A DNA stretch of 64,000 bases, from assembly GCF_016595465.1 (NCBI RefSeq), contig NZ_JAENIK010000011.1:930001-994000 (forward strand). Reading direction: 5' to 3'. The first letter of the stretch is position 1. Every line of letters starts with the position of its first letter. Both the position numbers and the translations under genes were made by a program. The DNA is from Luteolibacter yonseiensis (GTDB lineage: Bacteria; Verrucomicrobiota; Verrucomicrobiia; Verrucomicrobiales; Akkermansiaceae). The notes below the pieces were generated by a model, which saw nothing but the letters and a program-made list of their open reading frames with translations, did no database searches and was not told the origin of the DNA. Below, piece by piece: positions 36,139 through 43,808 of the stretch.

Positions 36139-37092
36139 ATGAGCGACAGTCCCCTAGCCATCGGCATCGACTTCGGTGGAACCACCGTAAAAATTGCCGT
36201 CGTTTATCAAAGCCACATCATCGATCAGGCTCCACCCATCGCAACCCAGGATTTCGAAGGCCATGAGGCCTTGATCGATGCGATGGTGCGTGTGGTCGAG
36301 GACCTGCGTGCGCGGCACCACGGCATCGCATCCGTCGGCGTCGGCATGCCGGGGTTCGTGAATTTTGAAAAAGGCCTGGTTTACGGCCTTACCAACGTCC
36401 CTGACTGGGAGGCGGTTCCTCTCAAGAGAATCCTCGAATCCAAGATCGATCTCCCGGTTTCCGTCGATAACGACGCCAACTGCATGGCCTTCGCCGAATG
36501 GCGCTGCGGTGCGGGGCGTGGTTATCAGAACGTGGTTTTCGCCTCTCTCGGCACGGGTGTCGGCGGCGCCATCATCGCGAACGGGCAGATGATCCGCGGG
36601 ATGCGCCACGGGGCGGGGGAGATCGGGCAGTCCTCCATCGATTACCAGGGCCGCGTGGGCCATTATGGGAACCGTGGCTCGTTGGAAGACTACGTCGGAA
36701 ACAGCGAGATCACCGCCCGCGCCCGCGAGGCCTACACGGCCGCAGGCATCCAGAAAAACCTCGATGAATGCGTGCCGGCGGCCCTCGCCAACGCGGCCCA
36801 CCACGGCGACACCATCGCCATCGCACAGTGGCAGGAAACGGCCAGGATGCTCGCCACCGCCATGATGAATTGCTGCTGGCTGCTGAATCCGGAAGCGATC
36901 GTCATCGGGGGAGGCGTCGCCCGTGCCGGCGAGCTGCTTTTCCATCCTTTCAAGGAGCATCTTTTCGCCCAGCTTTCCGGTCCCTTCAAGGACGGGCTGA
37001 TGATCCTTCCCGCCGCTTTCGGTCACGAGGCGGGCACCATCGGGGCCGCCGCGCTCGCCCGGGAACATGCGAGCCACCGTCAAGTTGGTTGA
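36139..37092 (+). CDS. ROK-family sugar kinase-like protein lacking the zinc site
   Basis: 317 residues from the ATG at 36139. ATP-binding region IGIDFGGTTVKIAVV, GVGMPGFVN, VDNDANCMAFAEW (with the catalytic Asp of the DNDAN motif) and ASLGTGVGGAIIANG are intact, as is PEAIVIGGGVARAGELL. In most ROK proteins a zinc site follows, formed by the last residue of GEIGH and three Cys in CxCGxxGC; here the matching stretches are GAGEIGQ and GHYGNRGSLEDY, so all four ligands are replaced. A glucokinase-like sugar kinase is the most likely role, but stability or specificity may differ. It follows coaX by 51 bp on the same strand. Confidence 0.85.
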   Translation: MSDSPLAIGIDFGGTTVKIAVVYQSHIIDQAPPIATQDFEGHEALIDAMVRVVEDLRARHHGIASVGVGMPGFVNFEKGLVYGLTNVPDWEAVPLKRILESKIDLPVSVDNDANCMAFAEWRCGAGRGYQNVVFASLGTGVGGAIIANGQMIRGMRHGAGEIGQSSIDYQGRVGHYGNRGSLEDYVGNSEITARAREAYTAAGIQKNLDECVPAALANAAHHGDTIAIAQWQETARMLATAMMNCCWLLNPEAIVIGGGVARAGELLFHPFKEHLFAQLSGPFKDGLMILPAAFGHEAGTIGAAALAREHASHRQVG

Positions 37093-37119
37093 TTTTCCTC
37101 CGACCCGTCGTAGTCATCC

Positions 37120-37860
37120 ATGCTCATGAAAAATTCATCCAACATCGACCGCCGTCATTTCGTGAAACTCGGCACCCTCGCGGCCTCGGCCACGCTCCTG
37201 CCTTCTGCCAGCCGGGCCGCTGAAACCGCCGCCGCGCCCTACAGCCTGCCGCCGCTGCCATTCGCCGCCGAGGCGCTCGAGCCGCACATCGATGCGAAAA
37301 CGATGGAGATCCATCATGGCAAGCATCACCAGGCTTACATCACCAATCTGAATACCGCGCTTGCCGCGGCACCGCAGAAGGTGGGTGGCCAGCCACTCCA
37401 GTCCCTTCTCGCCGACCTTTCCTCCGTGTCGGACGAAGCGCTGCGCACCACGGTGCGTAACAATGGCGGTGGTCACTGGAACCACGATTTTTTCTGGAAA
37501 TCCCTCTCGCCTGCCGACAAGTCCGGAAAACCATCCGCAGAACTCGCGAAAGCGATCGATGCCGCGTTCGGATCCTTCGACGAATTCAAGAAGGCATTCG
37601 CCGCCTCGGCCACCAAGAACTTCGGCTCGGGATGGACATGGCTGGTTTCGCAGGACGGCAAGCTCAAGATCACCAGCACACCGAACCAGGACAACCCGCT
37701 CATGAAGGGTGTCGTAAAGGAAAACGGCACACCTCTGCTCGGCCTGGATACCTGGGAGCACGCCTACTATCTCCACTATCAGAACCGCCGCCCCGACTAC
37801 ATCGCCGCTTTCTGGAACGTCGTCAACTGGCAGGCTGTTTCCGGGCGTTTCAAGGCCTGA
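37120..37860 (+). CDS. Fe/Mn superoxide dismutase with Tat signal
   Basis: 246 residues; a second ATG two codons in (37126) is an equally possible start. The N-terminus has a Tat signal ([19 protein letters not shown], cleavage near ASRAAE), which is unusual for this normally cytoplasmic enzyme. The metal-ligand residues of the Fe/Mn family are visible: [46 protein letters not shown] (Asp and His ligands). The sequence does not settle Fe against Mn. It would remove superoxide in the periplasm after folding and metal loading in the cytoplasm. Confidence 0.92.
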   Translation: MLMKNSSNIDRRHFVKLGTLAASATLLPSASRAAETAAAPYSLPPLPFAAEALEPHIDAKTMEIHHGKHHQAYITNLNTALAAAPQKVGGQPLQSLLADLSSVSDEALRTTVRNNGGGHWNHDFFWKSLSPADKSGKPSAELAKAIDAAFGSFDEFKKAFAASATKNFGSGWTWLVSQDGKLKITSTPNQDNPLMKGVVKENGTPLLGLDTWEHAYYLHYQNRRPDYIAAFWNVVNWQAVSGRFKA

Positions 37861-38357
37861 GGACGGTGGGTTGAACCAACCTGATGCCGGCAGGACATTT
37901 TCCTGCGGAGGCTGTGGATTCATAAATCGATGGCAGATGGGGAAACGGCTCCATCTGCCATCATTCGTATCGGGGCCCGGTGATGGCGGTCGAGGAATGC
38001 GGAGCCGGGCGATGTCCTGCGGTCATGGACGCATGGAACGTTGGCGGTATTTCCGCTTCGCCCGCGTCATGAGGCTGTCATGACCGTTATTATCTTTCGG
38101 GATTCCGGCAGTGCCCGGACTCTCTGCCGGGGGCTTCGCGGTTTGGATGAAATGAAAATAATTATAGATCAAAACATTCTTGCGAATGATCATGGATGAT
38201 AGATATGAGTGGTAGATGAAAAAATAACTTTTCGCATTCCATCATCTCCATCGGAATTCCCTGATCCCCGTCATGGTGTTCCTATATCTGATATATATTT
38301 TCAGGTTTCAGGTGGGGCCGGTGGGATTTTTCAACCCCAATCATATCCCGATTCATC
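37861..38357. other. Gene-free region, AT-rich in its right half
   Basis: A 497-bp stretch without a convincing gene. The left half is GC-rich; a ~70-residue frame at 37871-38083 has no start signal or plausible composition. The right half (38150-38320) is strikingly AT-rich (TAATTATAGATCAAAAC, TATATATTTT) and probably carries the promoter of the small secreted protein at 38358. I see no RNA gene. Confidence 0.5.
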
Positions 38358-38816
38358 ATGAAAACCATCACGCTTGTCCGTTTGGCGATATATGCTTCAC
38401 TATTGATCGGACCGGTTCACGCGGCTGGTCCGGCAGGCAAGCGATTCGGTGGATTCGCTGCCAAACAGACGTTCAGTTTCAGGGTTCAGGACAGGCAGGC
38501 TTTCGAATCCAAAGGTTCGGCCACGGTTCAGACGTTCCAGATTCCAACGGGTGTTCCGAAGTTCGGAATAGGTCAGAAGGTGAAGTTCACCATTGGTAAA
38601 AACGGCCAGCTCCAAGGACCGGGGTTTTCCCTTCCGCTCGAGCAAGGTAACAATGGTTATAACCAATATCTCACCCAGGCGACACCGAAGAATCCCACGC
38701 CTGACACCGCGCTTCTCACGAAAACATCTTCCGGCAAGGCCAGGCAGGTCGCCCTATATTTTTTCCATGGGAAGAAGCCGGGCAGCCGCCACAGTGTGAC
38801 CTATCTCCTGAAGTGA
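38358..38816 (+). CDS. Small secreted protein of unknown function
   Basis: 152 residues with a signal peptide (MKTITLVRLAIYASLLIGPV, cleavage near HAAGP). The mature protein is basic and beta-rich (KQTFSFRVQDRQAF, GQKVKFTIGKNGQLQGPG) and has no Cys. I do not recognise it. The ATG sits after an A/C-rich context (CCGATTCATC) without a clear Shine-Dalgarno, somewhat like the giant repeat genes. A strong AT-rich upstream region suggests it is actively transcribed on its own. It converges on miaB. Confidence 0.65.
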   Translation: MKTITLVRLAIYASLLIGPVHAAGPAGKRFGGFAAKQTFSFRVQDRQAFESKGSATVQTFQIPTGVPKFGIGQKVKFTIGKNGQLQGPGFSLPLEQGNNGYNQYLTQATPKNPTPDTALLTKTSSGKARQVALYFFHGKKPGSRHSVTYLLK

Positions 38817-38867
38817 TGGCGCTTTCCGGACGATGTGGGAATGATCCGCCGGAAACAGGCGGTCGTT

Positions 38868-40247
38868 TCAACCTTCCAGGCAGGCGGTCCCGAACAGGGT
38901 GAATCCGGTGGACTGTTCGATGAGGACATCCAGCATCTGTCCGGTAAGCCGGTCCGGATCGCCATCGAAAATCACGATCTTGTTCTGGGTCGTCCGTCCC
39001 GTGAGCCTTGCCGCGTTGTTTTTCGACGGCCCTTCGCAAAGCACCCGCTGGCGGGTCCCGATGATGGCGGCGTTGCTGGCGATGGCGAGGCGGTCCACCA
39101 CCGCGAGAAGCCGTTGGTTGCGCTCCTCCTTCACGGATTCCTCAAGCTGGCCTTCCATTTCCGCCGCCGGGGTGTTCCGGCGTTTCGAGTAACGGAAGAC
39201 AAAGGCGTTGTCGAATTTCAGCCGCTCCACCGTGTCGATCGTGGCCTGGAAATCCTCTTCGGTCTCGCCGGGGAAACCGACGATGATGTCCGTGGTGATG
39301 GCGATGCCCGGGCGCGCGGCCTTCATCTTCTCGCAGATTTCGACGAACTTCTCGTTCTTGTAGGGGCGGCGCATCACCTTGAGGATGCTGTCCGAGCCGC
39401 TCTGCATCGGGAAGTGGATGTGCGAACACAGCTTGGGAAGATAGGTGAACGCGGCGATCAGGTCGTCCCGGTAGCCGATGGGGTGCGGCGAGGTGAAACG
39501 GATGCGCTCGATGCCCTCGATTTCATGCACGGCCTCCAGCAACTGGACGAACGGTGACTTGCCATCGACTTTCGGAAACTCGGTGCGGCCGTAAAGATTG
39601 ACGATCTGTCCGAGCAGGGTGACTTCCTTCACTCCATGTGCCGCCAGATGGCGGACTTCCGCCACGATGTCCGCGATGGGCCTGCCGCGCTCTTTTCCGC
39701 GGGTGTCCGGCACGATGCAGAACGAGCACCGCATGTTGCAGCCCTGCATGATCGAAACGAATGAGGACGCCTCGCGGGCCTTCGGCACGTGGTCGCGGAT
39801 GGTGTTCTGCGAGCCCTCTTCCGCCGCCGTGTCGCAGACGGAGGTGCCGCGCAACGAATATTGCGGGTCATCCATCCGCGCTTCGAGGCGGCGGGTGAGG
39901 ATGTTGTCCACGTATTCAAAGACCTTGTGGTATTTCTGCGTGCCCACCACCACGTCGAGGTTCGGCACGGTTTTGAAAAGCTCCTCGCCGCGTGACTGGG
40001 CCATGCAGCCCATGAAACCGTAGACCACGTGTTTCCGGTCGCGTCCGGCGTGGATCATGGTTCCCATTTTCCCCAAAGCCTTCTGCTCGGCCTGGTCGCG
40101 GACCGAGCAGGTGTTGATGAGCACGGCATCCGCCTCACGCTCGTCGGTCGTGACGGTGTAGCCGCCTTCAGTGAACATCTTCGCGACCTGTTCGGAATCG
40201 CGTTCGTTCATCTGGCAGCCGTACGTCTTGACGTAAACCTTGGGCAT
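38868..40247 (-). CDS. miaB: tRNA-2-methylthio-N6-dimethylallyladenosine synthase
   Basis: 459 residues. The N-terminal UPF0004 domain (VYVKTYGCQMNERDSEQVAKM, LINTCSVRDQAEQKA, GCMAQSRGEEL) supplies three Cys for one 4Fe-4S cluster. The radical SAM domain carries MQGCNMRCSFCIVPDTRGKERGRP with the CxxxCxxC motif; TTDIIVGFPGETEEDF and QRLL follow, then a TRAM domain (~390-459). It adds the methylthio group at A37 of tRNAs reading codons that begin with U. The start matches the normal MiaB N-terminus. Confidence 0.97.
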   Translation of the reverse strand: MPKVYVKTYGCQMNERDSEQVAKMFTEGGYTVTTDEREADAVLINTCSVRDQAEQKALGKMGTMIHAGRDRKHVVYGFMGCMAQSRGEELFKTVPNLDVVVGTQKYHKVFEYVDNILTRRLEARMDDPQYSLRGTSVCDTAAEEGSQNTIRDHVPKAREASSFVSIMQGCNMRCSFCIVPDTRGKERGRPIADIVAEVRHLAAHGVKEVTLLGQIVNLYGRTEFPKVDGKSPFVQLLEAVHEIEGIERIRFTSPHPIGYRDDLIAAFTYLPKLCSHIHFPMQSGSDSILKVMRRPYKNEKFVEICEKMKAARPGIAITTDIIVGFPGETEEDFQATIDTVERLKFDNAFVFRYSKRRNTPAAEMEGQLEESVKEERNQRLLAVVDRLAIASNAAIIGTRQRVLCEGPSKNNAARLTGRTTQNKIVIFDGDPDRLTGQMLDVLIEQSTGFTLFGTACLEG

Positions 40248-40254
40248 CGGAAAA

Positions 40255-40350
40255 AGTTGAGAGTGGGTGGTTGATAGTTGATGGTGAAGAGAAAGAGGCG
40301 AAAGCGTGGTCTTTTCTGTCTATCAACCATCAACTCCAGACCATCAACTT
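40255..40350. repeat. GTTGATGG-type inverted intergenic repeat
   Basis: The 104-bp gap between miaB and the gene to its right contains GTTGA/GTTGATAGTTGATGG on the left arm and TATCAACCATCAACT...CCATCAACTT on the right. The arms are inverted copies built from a ~7-8 base unit (GTTGATGG or GTTGATA) and could form a large hairpin around AGGCGAAAGCG. Such unit-based repeats often recur between genes, but this window shows only one. Confidence 0.6.
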
Positions 40351-40351
40351 A

Positions 40352-40852
40352 TTACGCCAGCTTCAGGCGTTCGTCGGATTCCAGCTTGGCGGTGAGTTCC
40401 GGCCAGCCTTCCGGGACCTGCATGTTGAAGCAGTGGAGATAAACGGCGAGCAGCTTGTTTTCGAAGATGTCCGCGAGGCGGTCGATGGTGGTGTCGAGGC
40501 GCGCTTGGTCGATCTTCTTCGGCAGGTCGCCCACCACGGAGCCTTTGCCGTCGTGCGGGATGCCCATGCCGTCGCAGAACATCGCGAGCAGCGACTGTTG
40601 TCCGGCCATCAGGTAGGCTTGCAGGAGATGCTCGCCGATGGTGTCACAGGGCTTGAGCTTGAGCGTCTTGTGGATCCATGCGTATTGCTCGGCCATGGAT
40701 TTCTTTTCGACGAAAATCGGGCGGAGCTTGCGGTTTCCTGCAAGGGTGGCGACGGCGGACCGGTACACGTTCTTGTCATTGGCACGGAACCAATCAAGCA
40801 TTTGTGTGACGATGGCGGGGTCGACGGCGGTGTAAAGTTCGTGGGCTTTCAC
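40352..40852 (-). CDS. Conserved-looking cytoplasmic protein of unknown function
   Basis: 166 residues, mostly helical, no signal or membrane segment (MKAHELYTAVDPAIVTQMLDWF, MAGQQSLLAMFCDGMGIPHDGKGSVVGDLP, DIFENKLLAVYLHCFNMQVPEGWPEL). Codon use and composition are like the neighbouring genes, supporting a real gene. No motif allows a function to be named. It precedes miaB on the same strand, with the intergenic repeat between. Confidence 0.7.
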   Translation of the reverse strand: MKAHELYTAVDPAIVTQMLDWFRANDKNVYRSAVATLAGNRKLRPIFVEKKSMAEQYAWIHKTLKLKPCDTIGEHLLQAYLMAGQQSLLAMFCDGMGIPHDGKGSVVGDLPKKIDQARLDTTIDRLADIFENKLLAVYLHCFNMQVPEGWPELTAKLESDERLKLA

Positions 40853-40970
40853 AGGTAGGAAAAATGAAGTGGCGGGAAGTCAACGCACTCACCCGCATCA
40901 TGGCAAGGGCGGAGACACGGGAATTTTCCGGAAGAAACGGAGCTTCCCGCCGCCGGCAGCGCCTGCGAGG

Positions 40971-42389
40971 CTAGCGGATCCCCAAAACTTTCGGCGCGCT
41001 GGCATTGCCGAACCGGTCAAGCGCGGTCACCGCAACGGCGTCGGCGCGGGGGATGGTGACGGTCTGGGAGCTGCCGGGGTAGATTTTCATCGTGCGCCAG
41101 GTCCCGCCGATCTTGGCCTGGAGGGCGAGTTTCGCGGTCCGGTTGTCGGGGGTGCAGCGGACGAGGGTGTTTCCGGCCTCGACCGTGGCGCTGACGCCGG
41201 GCGAGCCGGGGGCGCTGTTGCTGATCCATGGCATCGGCGGAATGGCGGCGGGCTGGGTGTAGGTGCCGGCGAGTTTGGTGGCGATGCCTCCCTGGTTCCG
41301 GACGAGGCTTTTCGCGCTCCAGTGGATGTGCCCGTTCCAGTTCTGGCCGATCTGGCGGCTGAGGTTGATCTGGTTGGTGATTTCCGACGCCGGGCGGCGG
41401 TCTTCCGGACCGCCGATGCGGGCGGTGGCGATGCCTGGCCAGACAGGGCGCGAACCTTGCTGCCGCCACCAGTTCAGAAGCGTGGAGAAGCTTTGCTTCT
41501 GAGGGGAGTTCGGCCAATAGAGCTGGGGGGCGAGGTAGTCCACCCAGCCATTCTTGAGCCATTTGCGCGAGTCACCGGCGAGCTGCTCATAGCTGTCGAT
41601 ACCTGCCTCGATGCCACCCGGCACACCGGGCCGCCAGATGCCGAAGGGGCTGATGCCGACACGCACCCATGATTTCTGGCGTTTCACGGCGGAATAGAGG
41701 TTGCTCACGAAGCCATCCACATAGCCTCGGCGCTCGGCGGGGCTTTTGCCATCAGGGAAACGCAGGTTTCCGGACGGGTAGGGGTAAAAGTAGTCGTCGA
41801 GGTGGACGCCGTCGATGTCGTAGCGTTTCACGACGTCGAGGATGACATTGAGCGCCCGGGTGCGGGTCTGTTCGCTCGCGGGATCGCACCACGTCATGGT
41901 GCCGAATTTTTTGGTGATCTGTGGCAGGGTGCGGCTGATGTGGTTGCCCGCGACTTGCTGGGAATTGTTGGAAAGGGCGCGGAAAGGATTAAACCACGCG
42001 TGGACTTCGATGCCCCGGGCGTGGGCCTGCTGGATGCAGTAGGCGAGCGGATCGTAGCCGGGCGAACGTCCCATGGTGCCGGTGAGGCTGGAACTCCACG
42101 GCTCGATGGGCGAGGCGTAAACGGCGTCGCACTGGGGGCGGACCTGGAAAATGACAGCGTTCATTTTCAGGGCGGACACCTTGTCCAGGATGCCGCGCAA
42201 CTCCGCCTGCTGGGAAGCCGCGCTGAGGCCGGGGGAACTGGGCCAGTCGATGTTGTAGATGGAGGCGATCCAGGCGCCCCGGAACTCCCGGGCGATGGCG
42301 GGAGGACGTTCGTTGACCGGGGAGTAGGACTGGGCTGAAGCGGTGACGCCTAGGGCGAGTGCGGTGAGAAGGGTGATCAGACGGACCAT
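40971..42389 (-). CDS. Secreted glycoside hydrolase-like family GHL10 (DUF187) protein
   Basis: 472 residues from the ATG at 42389, which yields a signal peptide (MVRLITLLTALALGVTASAQ); an upstream in-frame ATG is unlikely. The GHL10 barrel is evident: EFRGAWIASIYNIDWPS, LKMNAVIFQVRPQCDAVYAS, GIEVHAWFNPFRA, YDIDGVHLDDYFYPYP, VRVGISPFGIWRPG and WVDYLAPQLYWPN. Acidic residues at strand ends are consistent with a retaining glycosidase. The last ~90 residues form a small beta domain. Such proteins are thought to act on peptidoglycan or other amino-sugar polymers outside the cell, but the substrate here is not known. Confidence 0.88.
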   Translation of the reverse strand: MVRLITLLTALALGVTASAQSYSPVNERPPAIAREFRGAWIASIYNIDWPSSPGLSAASQQAELRGILDKVSALKMNAVIFQVRPQCDAVYASPIEPWSSSLTGTMGRSPGYDPLAYCIQQAHARGIEVHAWFNPFRALSNNSQQVAGNHISRTLPQITKKFGTMTWCDPASEQTRTRALNVILDVVKRYDIDGVHLDDYFYPYPSGNLRFPDGKSPAERRGYVDGFVSNLYSAVKRQKSWVRVGISPFGIWRPGVPGGIEAGIDSYEQLAGDSRKWLKNGWVDYLAPQLYWPNSPQKQSFSTLLNWWRQQGSRPVWPGIATARIGGPEDRRPASEITNQINLSRQIGQNWNGHIHWSAKSLVRNQGGIATKLAGTYTQPAAIPPMPWISNSAPGSPGVSATVEAGNTLVRCTPDNRTAKLALQAKIGGTWRTMKIYPGSSQTVTIPRADAVAVTALDRFGNASAPKVLGIR

Positions 42390-42467
42390 GGTCCCGATGA
42401 TGCAGCGGGATCGTGGCGTCCGCAAGTCCGGGGGTGTGCGGCGGGAAGGAGCATCCAGCCCACCGGT

Positions 42468-42651
42468 TCTGCATTCTCTCCGCCGGGACGAGACCAGGAT
42501 TATAGATCATGGCGGGGATGTGGAACTTGGTCACATCCATGATGCGGCAGCCGGAAGTGGAGAAGTAACGGTTCATGTGGTCGAACCTTCCGTCTCCTCC
42601 GTAGAAAAAGGCGCATTCCCCATCCGGACAGGCGGGGGTCATTTCTTCCAC
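42468..42651 (-). pseudogene. Remnant of an LTA-synthase/sulfatase-family gene
   Basis: One frame of the gap downstream of the EamA-type gene encodes CAFFYGGDGRFDHMNRYFST followed almost directly by TKFHIPAMIYNPGLVPAERM. In LTA-synthase-type membrane sulfatases (phosphoglycerol or phosphoethanolamine transferases) the blocks like FFYGGD..FDNM and HIP.LIYAPGL are separated by roughly 150-200 residues. Here they are fused, no N-terminal membrane segment or nucleophile Thr region is present, and the frame then leaves the family. It is best read as a gene relic left after internal deletion. The call rests on memory of the family only. Confidence 0.5.
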
Positions 42652-43061
42652 GCCAGCACCAGAGCTCCGGCGACGATCAGCGAGCCACCGATGGCGTGCT
42701 GCCAGTTCATCTTCTCCTTGAGGAAAACGGCCGCGAGGACGATGGCGAAGACGACGCTGAGTTTGTCAATGGGGGCGACGTTGGCGACATCGCCGAGTTG
42801 CAACGCGCGGAAGTAACAGATCCACGAGAGACCGGTGGCGATGCCGGAGAGCGTGAGAAACAACCATGTCCGTTGCGAAAATTGGAGGGCGTCGGAGGGT
42901 TTCGCCACGGCGAATGCGATGCCCCAAGTGAAGATCAGGACGACAGACGTGCGGATGGCGGTGGCGAGATTCGAGTCCACTCCGTTCACGCCAGCCTTCG
43001 CCAGGACGGCGGTGACACCGGCGAAGAGAGCGGAAAGCAGCGACCAGGTGAGCCAGTTCAT
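42639..43061 (-). CDS. EamA-type small multidrug/metabolite transporter-like protein
   Basis: 140 residues with four to five hydrophobic helices (WSLLSALFAGVTAVLAKAGV, TSVVLIFTWGIAFAV, WLFLTLSGIATGLSWICYF, LSVVFAIVLAAVFLKE, AIGGSLIVAGALVL). This is half the length of standard ten-helix EamA proteins and corresponds to a single EamA repeat with the phrase APIDKLSVVF near the middle. It may act as a dimer. Substrate unknown. Its start lies 4 bp after the stop of the methyltransferase gene, so they form an operon. Confidence 0.82.
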   Translation of the reverse strand: MNWLTWSLLSALFAGVTAVLAKAGVNGVDSNLATAIRTSVVLIFTWGIAFAVAKPSDALQFSQRTWLFLTLSGIATGLSWICYFRALQLGDVANVAPIDKLSVVFAIVLAAVFLKEKMNWQHAIGGSLIVAGALVLAWKK

Positions 43062-43065
43062 TTCA

Positions 43066-43755
43066 TCAATACCATGACAACAACGGATGAATCATGCCAT
43101 GGGTTCTGAGAATGTCCAAGGCTTCCACGCCGACGACCGCCACCATGAACCACAGGACCTCCTTGAGGGAGCGGATGAAGACGCTGGTATCGATCTGGAT
43201 GAGTTGGGAATCGCCGAGCGGCAGCGACCGCGGCCAGAAACGTGGGGTGGATTTCGCGTAGACCGGGAAATCCGAGGGGAAAAGACGCAGCAACTTTTTC
43301 TCCTCGCTGAGAATCACCGCCCGGTAGAGAGCGAGGAAAAGAGAGGTGGCGACGAGAGTGAGCGTCAGGTTCTGGGAGGCGAGACAGACACCGGTGAGGC
43401 CGAGAAACGAAAAGAAGTAGAGAGGGTTCCGGCACATCGAGTAGATGCCTGACTGGCAGAGTTCGCGGTTCTTGCGTCCGCCGATGTAGAGGGTGCAGAG
43501 GATGCGACCGAGAGCGCCGGCGAAGACGAGGAACAGTCCGGCCAGCTTCACTCCTTCCATGGCGAGGGTGCCGAAGCCCCGTGGGTGGACGAAAACGAGC
43601 AGGAATATCAATGTGGCGGCGACCACATGGGAGAGGGGTTTTCGCAGCCGCTCGACGGCATCCTTCCCGCTGGAACGGCGGGTGGTTTCAGTTGGGGCGG
43701 CCGGAAGTGCGGGCGCTTTGTAAAAATCCGTCTCGGTGGTGGATGGTGGAGTCAT
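43066..43755 (-). CDS. ICMT/PEMT-like membrane methyltransferase family protein
   Basis: 229 residues. Hydrophobic helices at ~40-60 (HVVAATLIFLLVFVHPRG), ~65-85 (GVKLAGLFLVFAGALG) and ~120-145 (FFSFLGLTGVCLASQNLTL). The family phrase LCQSGIYSMCRNPLYFFSFLG matches the G-x-Y-x-x-x-R-N-P/H-P region of isoprenylcysteine carboxyl methyltransferase-like proteins, and EEKKLLRLFPSDFPVYAKSTPRFWP the terminal E..L...F...Y...T.R..P motif. It is probably an S-adenosylmethionine-dependent methylase of a lipid-like or isoprenoid substrate. Confidence 0.82.
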   Translation of the reverse strand: MTPPSTTETDFYKAPALPAAPTETTRRSSGKDAVERLRKPLSHVVAATLIFLLVFVHPRGFGTLAMEGVKLAGLFLVFAGALGRILCTLYIGGRKNRELCQSGIYSMCRNPLYFFSFLGLTGVCLASQNLTLTLVATSLFLALYRAVILSEEKKLLRLFPSDFPVYAKSTPRFWPRSLPLGDSQLIQIDTSVFIRSLKEVLWFMVAVVGVEALDILRTHGMIHPLLSWY

Positions 43756-43808
43756 GCCCCGTGCTTAGCGGACGGATCATGAGAGAATGGTGAGTGGCGG
43801 GTTTTTTC

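Noticed and set aside
37871-38083. Possible 70-residue gene after the superoxide dismutase
   Set aside because: No ribosome-binding site, odd composition and no motif; it lies in a transition region of changing GC content.
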